From an uncultured Agathobaculum sp. (GTDB taxonomy: Bacteria; Bacillota; Clostridia; Oscillospirales; Butyricicoccaceae): a DNA stretch of 16,223 nucleotides. The DNA lies in assembly GCA_934504345.1 (NCBI GenBank), contig CAKSVR010000047.1:1-16223 (forward strand). Direction: 5' to 3'. Positions 1-6,805 of the stretch are shown here, piece by piece (the first letter of the stretch is position 1; the number at the start of each line of letters is the position of its first letter). The translations under genes and the position numbers were made by a program. A model generated the notes under the pieces. That model made no database searches. It was not told the origin of the DNA and saw only the letters and a list, made by a program, of their open reading frames with translations.

Positions 1-713
1 TCGTCAGCCTTAGCCTCGACCTCGAGCTGCTCGCCCTGCTTGCCTTCCAGAACAGCGTTAGCCATGGTCTGGGAGATCAGCTTGATAGCGCGGATAGCGT
101 CGTCGTTGCCCGGGATAACGTAGTCGATCTCGTCCGGATCGCAGTTGGTATCAACGATAGCTACGATCGGGATACCCAGCTTGCGAGCCTCTGCGATCGC
201 GTTCTTCTCCTTGCGGGAGTCAACTACGAACAGAGCGCCCGGCAGCTCCTTCATGTCCTTAACGCCGCCGAGGTACTTCTCGAGCTTAGCGATCTCGAGC
301 TGAAGCTTGATAACTTCCTTCTTCGGGAGCAGATCGAAGGTGCCGTCAGCCTGCATCTTCTGCAGCTGGTTCAGACGAGCGATACGGGTACGCATGGTCT
401 TGAAGTTGGTCAGCATACCGCCCAGCCAGCGTGCGTTAACGTAGAACTGGCCGCAGCGCTCAGCCTCTTCCTTGATCGCATCCTGCGCCTGCTTCTTGGT
501 GCCGACGAACAGGATGGACTTGCCGGAAGCTGCCATATCGCGAACGAAGAAGTAAGCCTCCTCGAGCTTCTTTACAGTCTTCTGGAGGTCAATGATGTAG
601 ATACCATTGCGCTCGGTGAAGATGTAGGTAGCCATTTTCGGGTTCCAGCGGCGGGTCTGATGGCCGAAGTGTACGCCGGCCTCCAGCAGCTGCTTCATAG
701 AGATTACTGCCAT
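1..713 (-). CDS. rpsB: 30S ribosomal protein S2, C-terminus cut by window edge
   Basis: Ribosomal protein S2 binds the 30S subunit between head and body and helps recruit S1 and mRNA. Translating the minus strand from the ATG at 711-713 gives 237 uninterrupted codons running off the left edge. The N-terminus MAVISMKQLLEAGVHFGHQT is the diagnostic S2 start, followed by RRWNPKM, FVGTKKQAQDA, ARWLGGMLTNF and VDTNCDPDEIDYVIPGNDDA, all family hallmarks. Only the short variable C-terminal tail is missing (bacterial S2 is usually about 230-260 residues). The start has a strong AAGGAGG ribosome binding site about 9 bases upstream. tsf (elongation factor Ts) commonly follows rpsB and would lie off the left edge. 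Identification is very secure. Confidence 0.97.
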   Translation of the reverse strand, partial: MAVISMKQLLEAGVHFGHQTRRWNPKMATYIFTERNGIYIIDLQKTVKKLEEAYFFVRDMAASGKSILFVGTKKQAQDAIKEEAERCGQFYVNARWLGGMLTNFKTMRTRIARLNQLQKMQADGTFDLLPKKEVIKLQLEIAKLEKYLGGVKDMKELPGALFVVDSRKEKNAIAEARKLGIPIVAIVDTNCDPDEIDYVIPGNDDAIRAIKLISQTMANAVLEGKQGEQLEVEAKAD

Positions 714-827
714 TTTAAATTTCCTCCTTGGTTTTTCCTCCACCCCTGATCATCTGACAGCGGCAACAGGGCAAATGCACCGTCACCGACCGCTTTCATC
801 ACGGGATGTGTGAATTCATGCTATGAT

Positions 828-856
828 AGTTTACACCAACGGAAAGAGCGTGTCAA
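828..856 (-). promoter_or_regulatory. rpsB promoter with about 105-nt leader
   Basis: On the minus strand TTGACA (851-856) is followed after 17 bases by TAAACT (828-833), a good sigma-A promoter. The predicted start lies near 821, giving a leader of about 105 nt before rpsB. The leader can form a CCCTG/CAGGG hairpin just upstream of the ribosome binding site. Ribosomal protein mRNAs are often autoregulated through such leaders, but I do not recognise a named S2 leader motif here. Confidence 0.75.
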
Positions 857-882
857 GAGAAAAGTGAAAAATAATTACGCAG

Positions 883-945
883 AATTAGTAATTAGGAATC
901 AGCAGTTGTTAATTAGTAATTAGGAATTAGTAATTAGGAATTACT
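883..945 (+). repeat. Heptamer tandem array, nine 7-bp units
   Basis: The 63 bases split exactly into nine 7-mers: AATTAGT, AATTAGG, AATCAGC, AGTTGTT, AATTAGT, AATTAGG, AATTAGT, AATTAGG, AATTACT. Six are AATTAGT or AATTAGG; the third, fourth and ninth have drifted. The array fills part of the 324-base gap between rpsB and the EamA gene. Apart from it and the rpsB promoter I see nothing else in that gap. The same heptamer recurs at 4924-4944, 5194-5207 and 6806-6840 beside REP-like elements; here it stands alone. Confidence 0.85.
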
Positions 946-1037
946 GGAGGAACGGCGGAGCCCGTTTTCACAGAAAAAGAATTGATGCAGCTTCTCGTCA
1001 GCACAAACACCACATGGTCATCGTTCTCATGCGAACC

Positions 1038-1940
1038 TCACTTTCCGCTGTCGTCCCCGGCGAGCAGCGTCATGGCGACGATGATGAGGGCGATTCCGGC
1101 AATATCCATGCCGGCCAGCGGCACGCCCAGCCAGAAAACGCTGAGCACAGCGCTCGTGACCGGCTCCACAGCGGCGATGATGCTTGCTTTGGCAGGGCCG
1201 ATGCGGCGCACGCCCTCCAGATAGCAGCCGAACGCGAAAATGGTGCCGAACAGCACGATGAACGCCAGCCCGCACACCGTTGCCCAGTCCCACTCGGCGG
1301 AGAGCCGCCACGGACGGAACGCCGCGCACATCAGCACGCCGCCGATGAGCATACCGAAGCCGGTGACAGGCATGGTGCCGTATTCTGCGATGATGCCGCG
1401 CGGCTGCACATTATATACGGCGCACGCGAACGCACTCGCGAGGCACCAGAACAGCGCCTTGGGCGAGAGCGCCAGCTGGGACGGGTCGCCGTGGGTGGCA
1501 AGCAGGTACGCGCCGCCCATCGCCAGCAGCACCGCGAGGATTTCGAGCCTGCGCGGCATACGGCGGTCGCGCAGCGCCAGCCAGATCAGGATGAGCGCCG
1601 GGCCGGTGTATTCCAGCGTTGTGGCGGTGGCGGCGTTGGACAGCTCGATGCCGTAAAAATAGGCGTACTGGCACAGCGCCATGCCGATAACGGCGAATAT
1701 CACCAGCGAACCGAGATGCCGTTTGTTCCGGAAGATGCGGACCGCATCCTTTTTCTGACGGAACAGCGCGTACAGTACGGTGAGCAGTCCGGCGGCAGTC
1801 AGGCGGATGGTGACGAGCGTATTGGCCGTCATGCCGCGGTGCTGGAACAGGTATTGTCCGCACGCGCCGGAAAACGCCCAGCATATCGCGCCGAATATCG
1901 TGAGCAGGTAGCCCGTTTTCTTGTCTTTTGTCATTTTCAT
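1038..1940 (-). CDS. EamA/DMT-family transporter, 300 aa
   Basis: A membrane transporter of the drug/metabolite (EamA) family, which exports metabolites or amino acids; the substrate cannot be told from sequence. The protein is about 300 residues with some ten hydrophobic segments in two homologous halves. GYLLTIFGAICWAFSGACGQYLF is the typical first EamA helix, and the second half has the matching AFACAVYNV...GFGMLIGG region. The segment near the C-terminus, AAVEPVTSAVLSVFWLG, is the family's conserved E-P helix. Start: an upstream in-frame ATG (1967) lies inside the promoter and has no ribosome binding site. The ATG at 1938-1940 (GGAG 9 bases upstream) or the one at 1932-1934 (AAAGGGG 7 bases upstream) is more likely. 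Transcribed divergently from the deacetylase gene. Confidence 0.9.
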   Translation of the reverse strand: MKMTKDKKTGYLLTIFGAICWAFSGACGQYLFQHRGMTANTLVTIRLTAAGLLTVLYALFRQKKDAVRIFRNKRHLGSLVIFAVIGMALCQYAYFYGIELSNAATATTLEYTGPALILIWLALRDRRMPRRLEILAVLLAMGGAYLLATHGDPSQLALSPKALFWCLASAFACAVYNVQPRGIIAEYGTMPVTGFGMLIGGVLMCAAFRPWRLSAEWDWATVCGLAFIVLFGTIFAFGCYLEGVRRIGPAKASIIAAVEPVTSAVLSVFWLGVPLAGMDIAGIALIIVAMTLLAGDDSGK

Positions 1941-1957
1941 TCCCCTTTGCTCCACAT

Positions 1958-1986
1958 AGAGTAACATAACGAAGGGGGAATGTAAA
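1958..1986 (-). promoter_or_regulatory. Promoter of the EamA transporter gene
   Basis: Minus strand TTTACA (1981-1986), 17-base spacer, TACTCT (1958-1963) preceded by TGT (extended -10). The transcript would start near 1950, only about ten bases before the chosen ATG. This rules out the longer ATG start at 1967. Confidence 0.6.
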
Positions 1987-1988
1987 GA

Positions 1989-2009
1989 GATAGGAGATAG
2001 GAGGTAGGA
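1989..2009 (+). repeat. Heptamer array (GRTAGGA), three units
   Basis: GATAGGA, GATAGGA, GGTAGGA in exact 7-bp phase, followed by a GGTGTTC unit. The segment 2010-2034 after it (TTCTTGTGATTTACCTAT core) recurs in inverted orientation at 3461-3485. Array plus spacer therefore belong to the same repeat family as the adjacent REP pair. Confidence 0.8.
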
Positions 2010-2034
2010 GGTGTTCTTGTGATTTACCTATACC

Positions 2035-2115
2035 GTAGGGCGGGCTGCCCTCAGCCCGCCGCGTATATCATCTGCACACCGTTACGAACGGCGGGGTGAG
2101 GGCACCCCGCCCTAC
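2035..2115 (+). repeat. REP-like pair R1 (two GTAG-headed palindromes facing outward)
   Basis: The left unit is GTAG followed by the 22-bp palindrome GGCGGGCTG-CCCT-CAGCCCGCC (2035-2060). The right unit is its inverted relative ending in CTAC at 2112-2115, palindrome GGCGGGGTG...CACCCCGCC on the minus strand. About 29 bases separate them. This matches the layout of a BIME: two REP sequences, each with a GTAG head, in inverted orientation. It lies between divergent genes and carries no ORF. The RAYT link is inference; no transposase is in the window. Confidence 0.8.
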
Positions 2116-2174
2116 GGAATAACTGGTGCTGAAATGAACCGCAGATGCATACACTATCCCAAGGGGTGATTCAT

Positions 2175-3038
2175 TTGCGACTCGGTTTTCGTCACACCGC
2201 GTTTCAGGCGGTATGCACGGTTCTGGTGTTATGCTTCGCGATCGGTCTGCTGCATCGTGCGGACAGCGTGCAGCCGGTATTCGGCGCGGAGGACGGCGTG
2301 CGCGTGCCGATCCTCATGTACCACAGCGTTCTGAAAGACCCGGCGCGGCAGGGAAAATACGTCATTTCTCCGACCGTGCTGGCGGCGGATCTGGACGGTT
2401 TGCAGCAGCGCGGATACACGGCCATTACCGTCAGCGACCTGCTGGCCTATGTGCAGGACGGCGCGGCGCTGCCCGAGAAGCCCGTCATGATAACCTTTGA
2501 CGACGGCTACTACAACAACTATATTTACGCCTATCCGCTGCTTAAACAGCGCGGGATGCGGGCGGTGGTGTCCATCATCGGCAGCCAGACCGCGCTTTTC
2601 ACCGACAACGGACAGGAAAACGCCTACTGGTCGCATCTGCGGCTCGACCGGCTGCGCGAGATGCAGGATGTGTTCGAGGTGCAGAACCACTCGTGGAATC
2701 TGCACGAGTACGGCGAGCGGCGCGGCTGTCTGCGGCGGCGCGGCGAGGACGAAACGCGCTATGAAGCACTGCTGCGCGAGGACACCGAGCAGACACAGGC
2801 GCTCCTCACCGAGGCCGGGCTGCCCGCGCCGACCTGCTATACCTATCCGTTCGGCGCGTGCTCGGAGGAGAGCGAAAAGCTGCTGCGCGAGATGGGCTTC
2901 CTCTGCACGCTCGGCTGCGAGGAGCGCATCACGACCGTCACCCGCGACCCGGAGAGCCTGTACGAGATGGGGCGGTTCAACCGTGCGGCGGGCGAGAGCA
3001 CGGACAGCTTTCTGCGCCGTGCGTTAGGGGAGGACTGA
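2175..3038 (+). CDS. Membrane-anchored polysaccharide deacetylase (NodB domain)
   Basis: A predicted cell-surface carbohydrate esterase (CE4) removing N- or O-acetyl groups from peptidoglycan or another cell-wall glycan. Numbering from the TTG: a hydrophobic signal anchor at about 9-27; MYHS (48-51); the metal-binding/catalytic motif TFDDGY (107-112); the HSWNLH metal-ligand motif (172-177, with one more residue between histidines than the common HTxxH); and YPFG (224-227). Start choice: the ATG at 2145 has no ribosome binding site. The TTG at 2175 has AAGGGGTGA ending 5 bases upstream and gives a normal basic n-region before the signal helix. The next gene begins directly at this stop codon, so the two are cotranscribed. 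Substrate unknown. Confidence 0.9.
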   Translation: MRLGFRHTAFQAVCTVLVLCFAIGLLHRADSVQPVFGAEDGVRVPILMYHSVLKDPARQGKYVISPTVLAADLDGLQQRGYTAITVSDLLAYVQDGAALPEKPVMITFDDGYYNNYIYAYPLLKQRGMRAVVSIIGSQTALFTDNGQENAYWSHLRLDRLREMQDVFEVQNHSWNLHEYGERRGCLRRRGEDETRYEALLREDTEQTQALLTEAGLPAPTCYTYPFGACSEESEKLLREMGFLCTLGCEERITTVTRDPESLYEMGRFNRAAGESTDSFLRRALGED

Positions 3039-3284
3039 ATGGACAACACCATGCGTTTTTCCGACCTGCACTGCCGCGAGGTCATCAACCTGTGCGATGG
3101 CGCCCGCATGGGCGAGGTCAGCGACCTGCTGTTCGATCCGGTGTGCGGGCAGATAACCGCGCTGGTCGTGCCCGCACAGTCCGGCTTTGCCGGGCTGTTC
3201 TCGAGGAATGAATGCGTTATCCCGTGGGGATGCATCGAAACCTTGGGAGAGGACTATATTTTGGTCAGATACAGACCGAAATAG
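3039..3284 (+). CDS. YlmC/YmxH family sporulation-associated PRC-barrel protein
   Basis: An 81-residue protein of the YlmC/YmxH family, a small PRC-barrel-like fold common in spore-forming Firmicutes. Its exact role is unsettled, though ymxH is linked to sporulation. Recognisable features are MRFSDLHCREVINLCDGARMG (4-24), the turn D-L-L-F-D-P, and the C-terminal VIPWGCIETLGEDYILV typical of the family. The ATG abuts the TGA of the deacetylase gene with GGAGG 5 bases upstream, inside that gene's last codons, so translation is probably coupled. A second in-frame ATG at 3051 is possible. Confidence 0.88.
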   Translation: MDNTMRFSDLHCREVINLCDGARMGEVSDLLFDPVCGQITALVVPAQSGFAGLFSRNECVIPWGCIETLGEDYILVRYRPK

Positions 3285-3506
3285 GGAGGAGGTAGGAGTT
3301 AGGAGGTAGGAGTGGGTGATGATGAACGTTTTCCGTAGGGCGCGACGACCTCGGCGCGCCGCTCCTAAGTAAGAGCACCGGATTACAACGGCGGGATGGG
3401 GTCAGGAGGTGAATTGCGGCAAAGCCGCAAGAGAGGCCACTCTGGAGTGCCCCGCCCTACGGCATAGGTAAATCACAAGAACAACTCCTACCTCCTATCT
3501 CCTATC
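3284..3506 (+). repeat. REP-like element R2 flanked by inverted heptamer arrays
   Basis: Left heptamer array at 3284-3311 (GGTAGGA, GTTAGGA, GGTAGGA after a degenerate unit); REP pair at 3335-3460; inverted array at 3486-3506 (GGTAGGA, GATAGGA, GATAGGA on the minus strand). The left REP palindrome has changed on both arms (GGCGCG...CGCGCC), so base pairing is kept. The right REP is split by a 45-bp insertion (3405-3449) that holds the hairpins TTGCGGC-AAA-GCCGCAA and CACTC-TG-GAGTG. This fills the whole gap between the YlmC/YmxH gene and the fumarase terminator. No gene seen. Confidence 0.82.
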
Positions 3507-3521
3507 TTGCAAGCGGTAAAG

Positions 3522-3548
3522 AAAAAAGGCGGACAACCGTCCGCCTTT
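3522..3548 (-). terminator. Rho-independent terminator of the fumarase-subunit gene
   Basis: On the minus strand a perfect 10-bp stem AAAGGCGGAC / GTCCGCCTTT with loop GGTT is followed by TTTCTTT. It lies just past the stop codon of the beta-subunit gene. Confidence 0.9.
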
Positions 3549-3553
3549 GTGCA

Positions 3554-4108
3554 TCAGTCTTTCTTATATTTTGCCACGCCCTCAGTATAGAGGTTGCCGC
3601 CGACCGAATCCTGCGACACGATGGCGGAGAAATTCTCGACCGTCAGCCGCTTGACCGACTCGCAGCCGAGCTCGTCATACGCGATGACCTCCACGTTCTT
3701 GATGGAAGCCGCCTTGGCCGCACCGGCGCCGCCGATGGCTACCATATAGACCGCGCCGTTGCGCTCCATCGCATCCTGCACGCCCTGATTTCGCACGCCC
3801 TTGCCGATCATGCAGGCAAGACCTGCATCGAGCAGGCGCGGTGCGAACGGGTCCATGCGGCCGGAGGTGGTCGGGCCGACCGAGCCGATGACCTGACCCG
3901 GCTTTGCGGGTGTCGGGCCCGCGTAGTAGATGGCCGCGCCGTCGAGGTCGAACGGCAGCGTTTCGCCGGCATCCATCGCGGCTACGATCTTCTTGTGCGC
4001 CGCATCACGCGCGGTGTAGACCGTGCCGGTCAGCGTTACGGTGTCGCCGGCGCGCAGCTTGGGCGCCATTTCCTTGAGCTCTTCGGTTTTCAGATCATAA
4101 TGTGCCAT
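3554..4108 (-). CDS. Class I fumarate hydratase / L(+)-tartrate dehydratase beta subunit, orphan
   Basis: The beta (C-terminal) part of the iron-sulfur hydro-lyases that interconvert fumarate and malate, or dehydrate tartrate. The alpha subunit normally carries the [4Fe-4S] cluster. The 184-residue length is usual for a separate beta subunit. Hallmarks: GTVYTARDAAHKK (28-40), YYAGPTPAKPGQVIGSVGPT (61-80), TSGRMD (81-86) and the IGKG substrate-binding loop (101-104). GGAGG lies 7 bases before the ATG. In most genomes the alpha gene directly precedes beta. Here the upstream neighbour, only 2 bases away, is a DivIVA-like gene and no alpha gene is present, so alpha must lie elsewhere or be lost. 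Fumarase and tartrate dehydratase cannot be separated from sequence alone. Confidence 0.9.
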   Translation of the reverse strand: MAHYDLKTEELKEMAPKLRAGDTVTLTGTVYTARDAAHKKIVAAMDAGETLPFDLDGAAIYYAGPTPAKPGQVIGSVGPTTSGRMDPFAPRLLDAGLACMIGKGVRNQGVQDAMERNGAVYMVAIGGAGAAKAASIKNVEVIAYDELGCESVKRLTVENFSAIVSQDSVGGNLYTEGVAKYKKD

Positions 4109-4110
4109 GG

Positions 4111-4857
4111 TTATTCCTCCGTTTTCGGGCGCAGATTGTTCAGCACTTCGCGCAGCCCGTTTTTGCTCTTGTCCGGTTCGGTTTTGACCGGTTCTGCATC
4201 CTTTTTGCCCAGTGCGGCGCTGATCTTGTCGATCTCGCCGAGCACTTCGCCCGCTTTCCGCGCCATTTCGGCGGATTCCTGCTGGTTGCGCGCCAGCACG
4301 GTGCGGTAGTTCTCCTTGGTGGTGTCCAGCTGACGGCGCACCTGCTCGATGGTTTCCAGCGACTTGCGGCGCAGCTTTTGCAGCTCTATCTTGGCGTCCT
4401 CCTCTATCTGCTTGGCGCGGCGGTACGCGGAGAGCTCCATTTCGGCGATCTTCTCCTTGGTCGCATCATATTCGCCGCACTTGGCCGATAGCTTGGCGTT
4501 CTCCGAGGTCAGCCGGTCGTTTTCCGCCGCGAGCTGTTCGGCGCGGGCGTTCTGCGCCTCGATCTCGGTCGCCTGAAGCGAAAAGCCGCTCTCGATCTGG
4601 TCCATCTGGGCGCGTATCTTGTCCGTGTCCAGTGTCATCTCGCCCAGCCGCTCGAGCAGCTCGGCGTTCTTGGCGGTCAGCTTTTCGTTCTGCGCGCGCA
4701 GCTCCTCCATCGCGGCCTGCGCTTCGGTCAGCTGACGGCGCAGCTCGGCCGTTTCGGTATAGTATTTCGTGTCGGTTTGTTCTATGTAATGCAGCACATC
4801 CTCGCGGTTAAAGCCGCCGAATATCGCGCTGCGGAACCCTTGGTTTTGCTCGCCCAT
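4111..4857 (-). CDS. DivIVA-like coiled-coil protein
   Basis: A 248-residue, mostly helical protein. The N-terminus FRSAIFGGFNREDVLHYIEQ resembles the DivIVA/GpsB N-terminal membrane-binding motif (F-x-G-F-x-R-x-x-V-x-x-Y-I). A long coiled coil rich in E, Q, K, A and L follows (about residues 30-215), then a charged, probably disordered tail. Proteins of this type mark division septa or cell poles and organise cell-wall synthesis; that role here is inference. Start: the GTG at 4872 lacks a ribosome binding site in front, while the ATG at 4857 has GGGAGGAA 5 bases upstream. It is the first gene of a two-gene unit with the hydro-lyase beta subunit, an unexpected functional pairing. Confidence 0.78.
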   Translation of the reverse strand: MGEQNQGFRSAIFGGFNREDVLHYIEQTDTKYYTETAELRRQLTEAQAAMEELRAQNEKLTAKNAELLERLGEMTLDTDKIRAQMDQIESGFSLQATEIEAQNARAEQLAAENDRLTSENAKLSAKCGEYDATKEKIAEMELSAYRRAKQIEEDAKIELQKLRRKSLETIEQVRRQLDTTKENYRTVLARNQQESAEMARKAGEVLGEIDKISAALGKKDAEPVKTEPDKSKNGLREVLNNLRPKTEE

Positions 4858-4886
4858 TGCAGTTCCTCCCACAATAATCTCTTATC

Positions 4887-4915
4887 AGTATAGCAAATCC
4901 GGGCGGAAATGGCAA
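4887..4915 (-). promoter_or_regulatory. Promoter of the DivIVA-like / hydro-lyase operon
   Basis: Minus strand TTGCCA (4910-4915), 17-base spacer, TATACT (4887-4892) preceded by TGC (extended -10). Predicted start near 4880. Confidence 0.75.
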
Positions 4916-4923
4916 ATTAAAAT

Positions 4924-5207
4924 AATTAGGAATTAGGAATTATAGTGGCGGGCAGCGTGTTCGCCTGTTGATAATTGAAATATACGTTCCTTGTAGGGCG
5001 GGATGACCTCATCCCGCCGTTCCTTTCCGAAGATCACAATGTCTATCGGGTTGCGTTGGGTTACGATTTACGCAATATGCATTGCCGTTAATACAGTGTC
5101 GGCCGTTATGTGCGGCGGGGTGAGGGCAGGAGGTGAATTGCGGCAAAGCCGCAAGAGATACCACTCTGGAGTGCCCCGCCCTACGATTAACTTTCTAATT
5201 CCTAATT
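4924..5207 (+). repeat. Long REP-like element R3 with heptamer ends, upstream of ilvA
   Basis: Heptamers AATTAGG AATTAGG AATTATA (4924-4944) lead in, and inverted heptamers (5194-5207) close the element. The REP pair spans 4993-5184: left unit GTAG plus GGCGGGATG-ACCT-CATCCCGCC; right unit split by the 45-bp two-hairpin insertion at 5129-5173. The roughly 100-bp interior is homologous, in inverted orientation, to the interior of the element at 6556-6747. With the promoters on each side this accounts for the 423-base gap between the DivIVA-like gene and ilvA. A 68-codon frame inside is not considered a gene. Confidence 0.85.
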
Positions 5208-5218
5208 AACCGAAAATA

Positions 5219-5247
5219 TTGCATTTACGTCAGAAAGGTGCTATCAT
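5219..5247 (+). promoter_or_regulatory. ilvA promoter
   Basis: TTGCAT (5219-5224), 17-base spacer, TATCAT (5242-5247) preceded by TGC (extended -10). Predicted start near 5254, giving a leader under 30 nt. There is no room for a T-box or attenuator, so classical branched-chain attenuation seems absent. Confidence 0.7.
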
Positions 5248-5280
5248 AGTTGTATCTTGCAAAAACGAGGAAGATGCTCA

Positions 5281-6492
5281 ATGTTAGAATTAAAAGATTT
5301 CGAGGCAGCTGCGGACCGACTGAAAAACGTCATCCACAACATTCCGCTGTCTACGTCCTGCACCTTCTCCGCTCTGACGGGCGCAGAGGTTTATTTGAAG
5401 TACGAAAACCAGCAGAAGACCGGCTCGTTCAAGGTGCGCGGTGCGTACAACAAGATCATGAAGCGCTACGCGGAGGGCGGCCTGCACGCTGTCGTTGCCT
5501 CCTCTGCGGGCAACCATGCACAGGGCGTTGCGTTCGCGGCGACCGCTGTCGGCGTAAAGTCCACCATCGTTATGCCGCGTTCCGCGCCGATCGCAAAGGT
5601 ATCCGCAACGCAGGGCTACGGCGCTGAGGTGGTGCTCGCGGGCAGCATTTACGACGAGGCTTACGCAAAGGCCTGCGAGATCTGCGAGGAAACCGGCGCG
5701 GAGTTCATCCACCCGTTCGACGATGAGGACGTTATGGCCGGTCAGGGCACCATCGCGCTCGAGATCCTGCGCGACCTGCCGGGTGTTGACATGATCTTTG
5801 TTCCGGCGGGCGGCGGCGGACTCATCTCCGGCGTTGCAGCGTGTGCAAAGCAGATCAATCCGCGCATCCAGATCATCGGCGTACAGGCCGAGGGCGCACC
5901 GGCTATCGCAAATTCGTTCCGCACCGGCGAGCGCACGCCGTCCGAAACCGTCCACACCATCGCAGACGGTATCGCCGTAAAGACCCCGGGCGAAAAGACC
6001 TTTGAGTACATCCAGAAGTATGTTGACCGTGTTGTCACGGTTTCCGACGACGAGATCGCCTCCGCAGTCCTCATGCTGCTCGAGCGCTGCAAGCAGGTGG
6101 TCGAAACCTCCGGCGCGGCGCCGCTCGCGGCTGTCCTCAACAATAAGGTGGACGTCAAGGGCAAAAAGGTCGTATGCGTGCTGTCCGGCGGCAATATCGA
6201 CGTTTCGTTCATCCACAAGATCGTCGAAAAGGGCCTGATCACCCGCTGCCGTCAGCTGAAGTTCTCCGTGCTCATGCCGGATGCGCCGGGCGCGCTCGAG
6301 CACTTCTCGCACATCGTTGCCCAGCAGAATGCGAACATCATCCTGTTCCAGCACGACCGCGTGCAGGCTGACCTCGAGATCGGCGAGGCCATCATCAACG
6401 TGGTTTGTGAGGTCGGCGGCGTTGACCACGCCAAGCGCCTCATCGATACCCTCACCAAGGACGGGTATAAGGTGTTTACCTCTCAGATTTAA
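5281..6492 (+). CDS. ilvA: Threonine ammonia-lyase (threonine dehydratase) with C-terminal ACT domain
   Basis: A PLP enzyme converting L-threonine to 2-oxobutyrate and ammonia, the first step toward isoleucine or of threonine catabolism. The 403-residue protein has the PLP-lysine motif TGSFKVRGA (Lys51), SSAGNHAQG (74-82), the phosphate-binding glycine loop AGGGG (176-180), SGGN (302-305) and an ACT regulatory domain from about residue 326 to the end. One ACT-like domain and this length fit the YgeX/TdcB-ACT type usual in Clostridia rather than the 510-residue E. coli IlvA. The ATG at 5281 is preferred over an in-frame TTG at 5257 because a GAGG lies 10 bases upstream and the family begins here. 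The gene sits alone between two inverted REP-like elements. Confidence 0.95.
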   Translation: MLELKDFEAAADRLKNVIHNIPLSTSCTFSALTGAEVYLKYENQQKTGSFKVRGAYNKIMKRYAEGGLHAVVASSAGNHAQGVAFAATAVGVKSTIVMPRSAPIAKVSATQGYGAEVVLAGSIYDEAYAKACEICEETGAEFIHPFDDEDVMAGQGTIALEILRDLPGVDMIFVPAGGGGLISGVAACAKQINPRIQIIGVQAEGAPAIANSFRTGERTPSETVHTIADGIAVKTPGEKTFEYIQKYVDRVVTVSDDEIASAVLMLLERCKQVVETSGAAPLAAVLNNKVDVKGKKVVCVLSGGNIDVSFIHKIVEKGLITRCRQLKFSVLMPDAPGALEHFSHIVAQQNANIILFQHDRVQADLEIGEAIINVVCEVGGVDHAKRLIDTLTKDGYKVFTSQI

Positions 6493-6505
6493 TGAAAAAG
6501 ATTTT

Positions 6506-6543
6506 ACAGCGTTCTGTCGTTTGATGGAGCGCTGTTTTCTTTA
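6506..6543 (+). terminator. ilvA terminator
   Basis: A 9-bp stem ACAGCGTTC / GAGCGCTGT (one G-U pair) with a 12-base loop, followed by TTTCTTT, lies 13 bases past the ilvA stop codon. Confidence 0.82.
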
Positions 6544-6555
6544 TGAACGTAAATT

Positions 6556-6747
6556 GTAGGGCGGGGCACTCCAGAGTGGTATCTCTTGCGGCTTTGCCGC
6601 AATTCACCTCCTGACCCCACCCTGCCGCCTATAACGGTAGACACTATATTAACGACAATGCGTATTGCGTAAATCATAACCCAACGTAATCCGATAAACA
6701 TTGTGACATTCGGAGGGGAGCGGCGGGGTGAGGTCACCCCGCCCTAC
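6556..6747 (-). repeat. Long REP-like element R4, inverted copy of R3, downstream of ilvA
   Basis: Reading the minus strand, this aligns along its length with the element at 4993-5184, with scattered substitutions. The terminal REP at 6722-6747 is intact (GGCGGGGTG-ACCT-CACCCCGCC, GTAG head on the minus strand). The other REP is split by the 45-bp insertion at 6567-6611. Together with the heptamers, terminator, promoter and operator it fills the 452-base gap between ilvA and the GntR gene. A 77-codon minus-strand frame is a by-product of the repeat. Confidence 0.85.
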
Positions 6748-6805
6748 GGGAAACGGATAGGTATGATTAACGTAAACAGAGAAATGATAAAACGCAAATC
6801 ACCAC

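Noticed and set aside
883..945. CRISPR-like array
   Set aside because: Units are 7 bp with no spacers; it is a simple tandem repeat and no cas genes are nearby.
5290..6429. A 379-codon minus-strand frame across ilvA, and a similar plus-strand frame (1014-1964) across the EamA gene
   Set aside because: Both are antisense shadows of recognised genes, with low-complexity composition and no ribosome binding site.
5003..6737. Homologous 68- and 77-codon frames inside R3 and R4 (both begin MTS and contain GGELRQSRKRYHSGVPRP)
   Set aside because: Similarity follows from the DNA repeat. Most differences between the two copies change the amino acid, there is no ribosome binding site, and R1 and R2 do not keep the frame.
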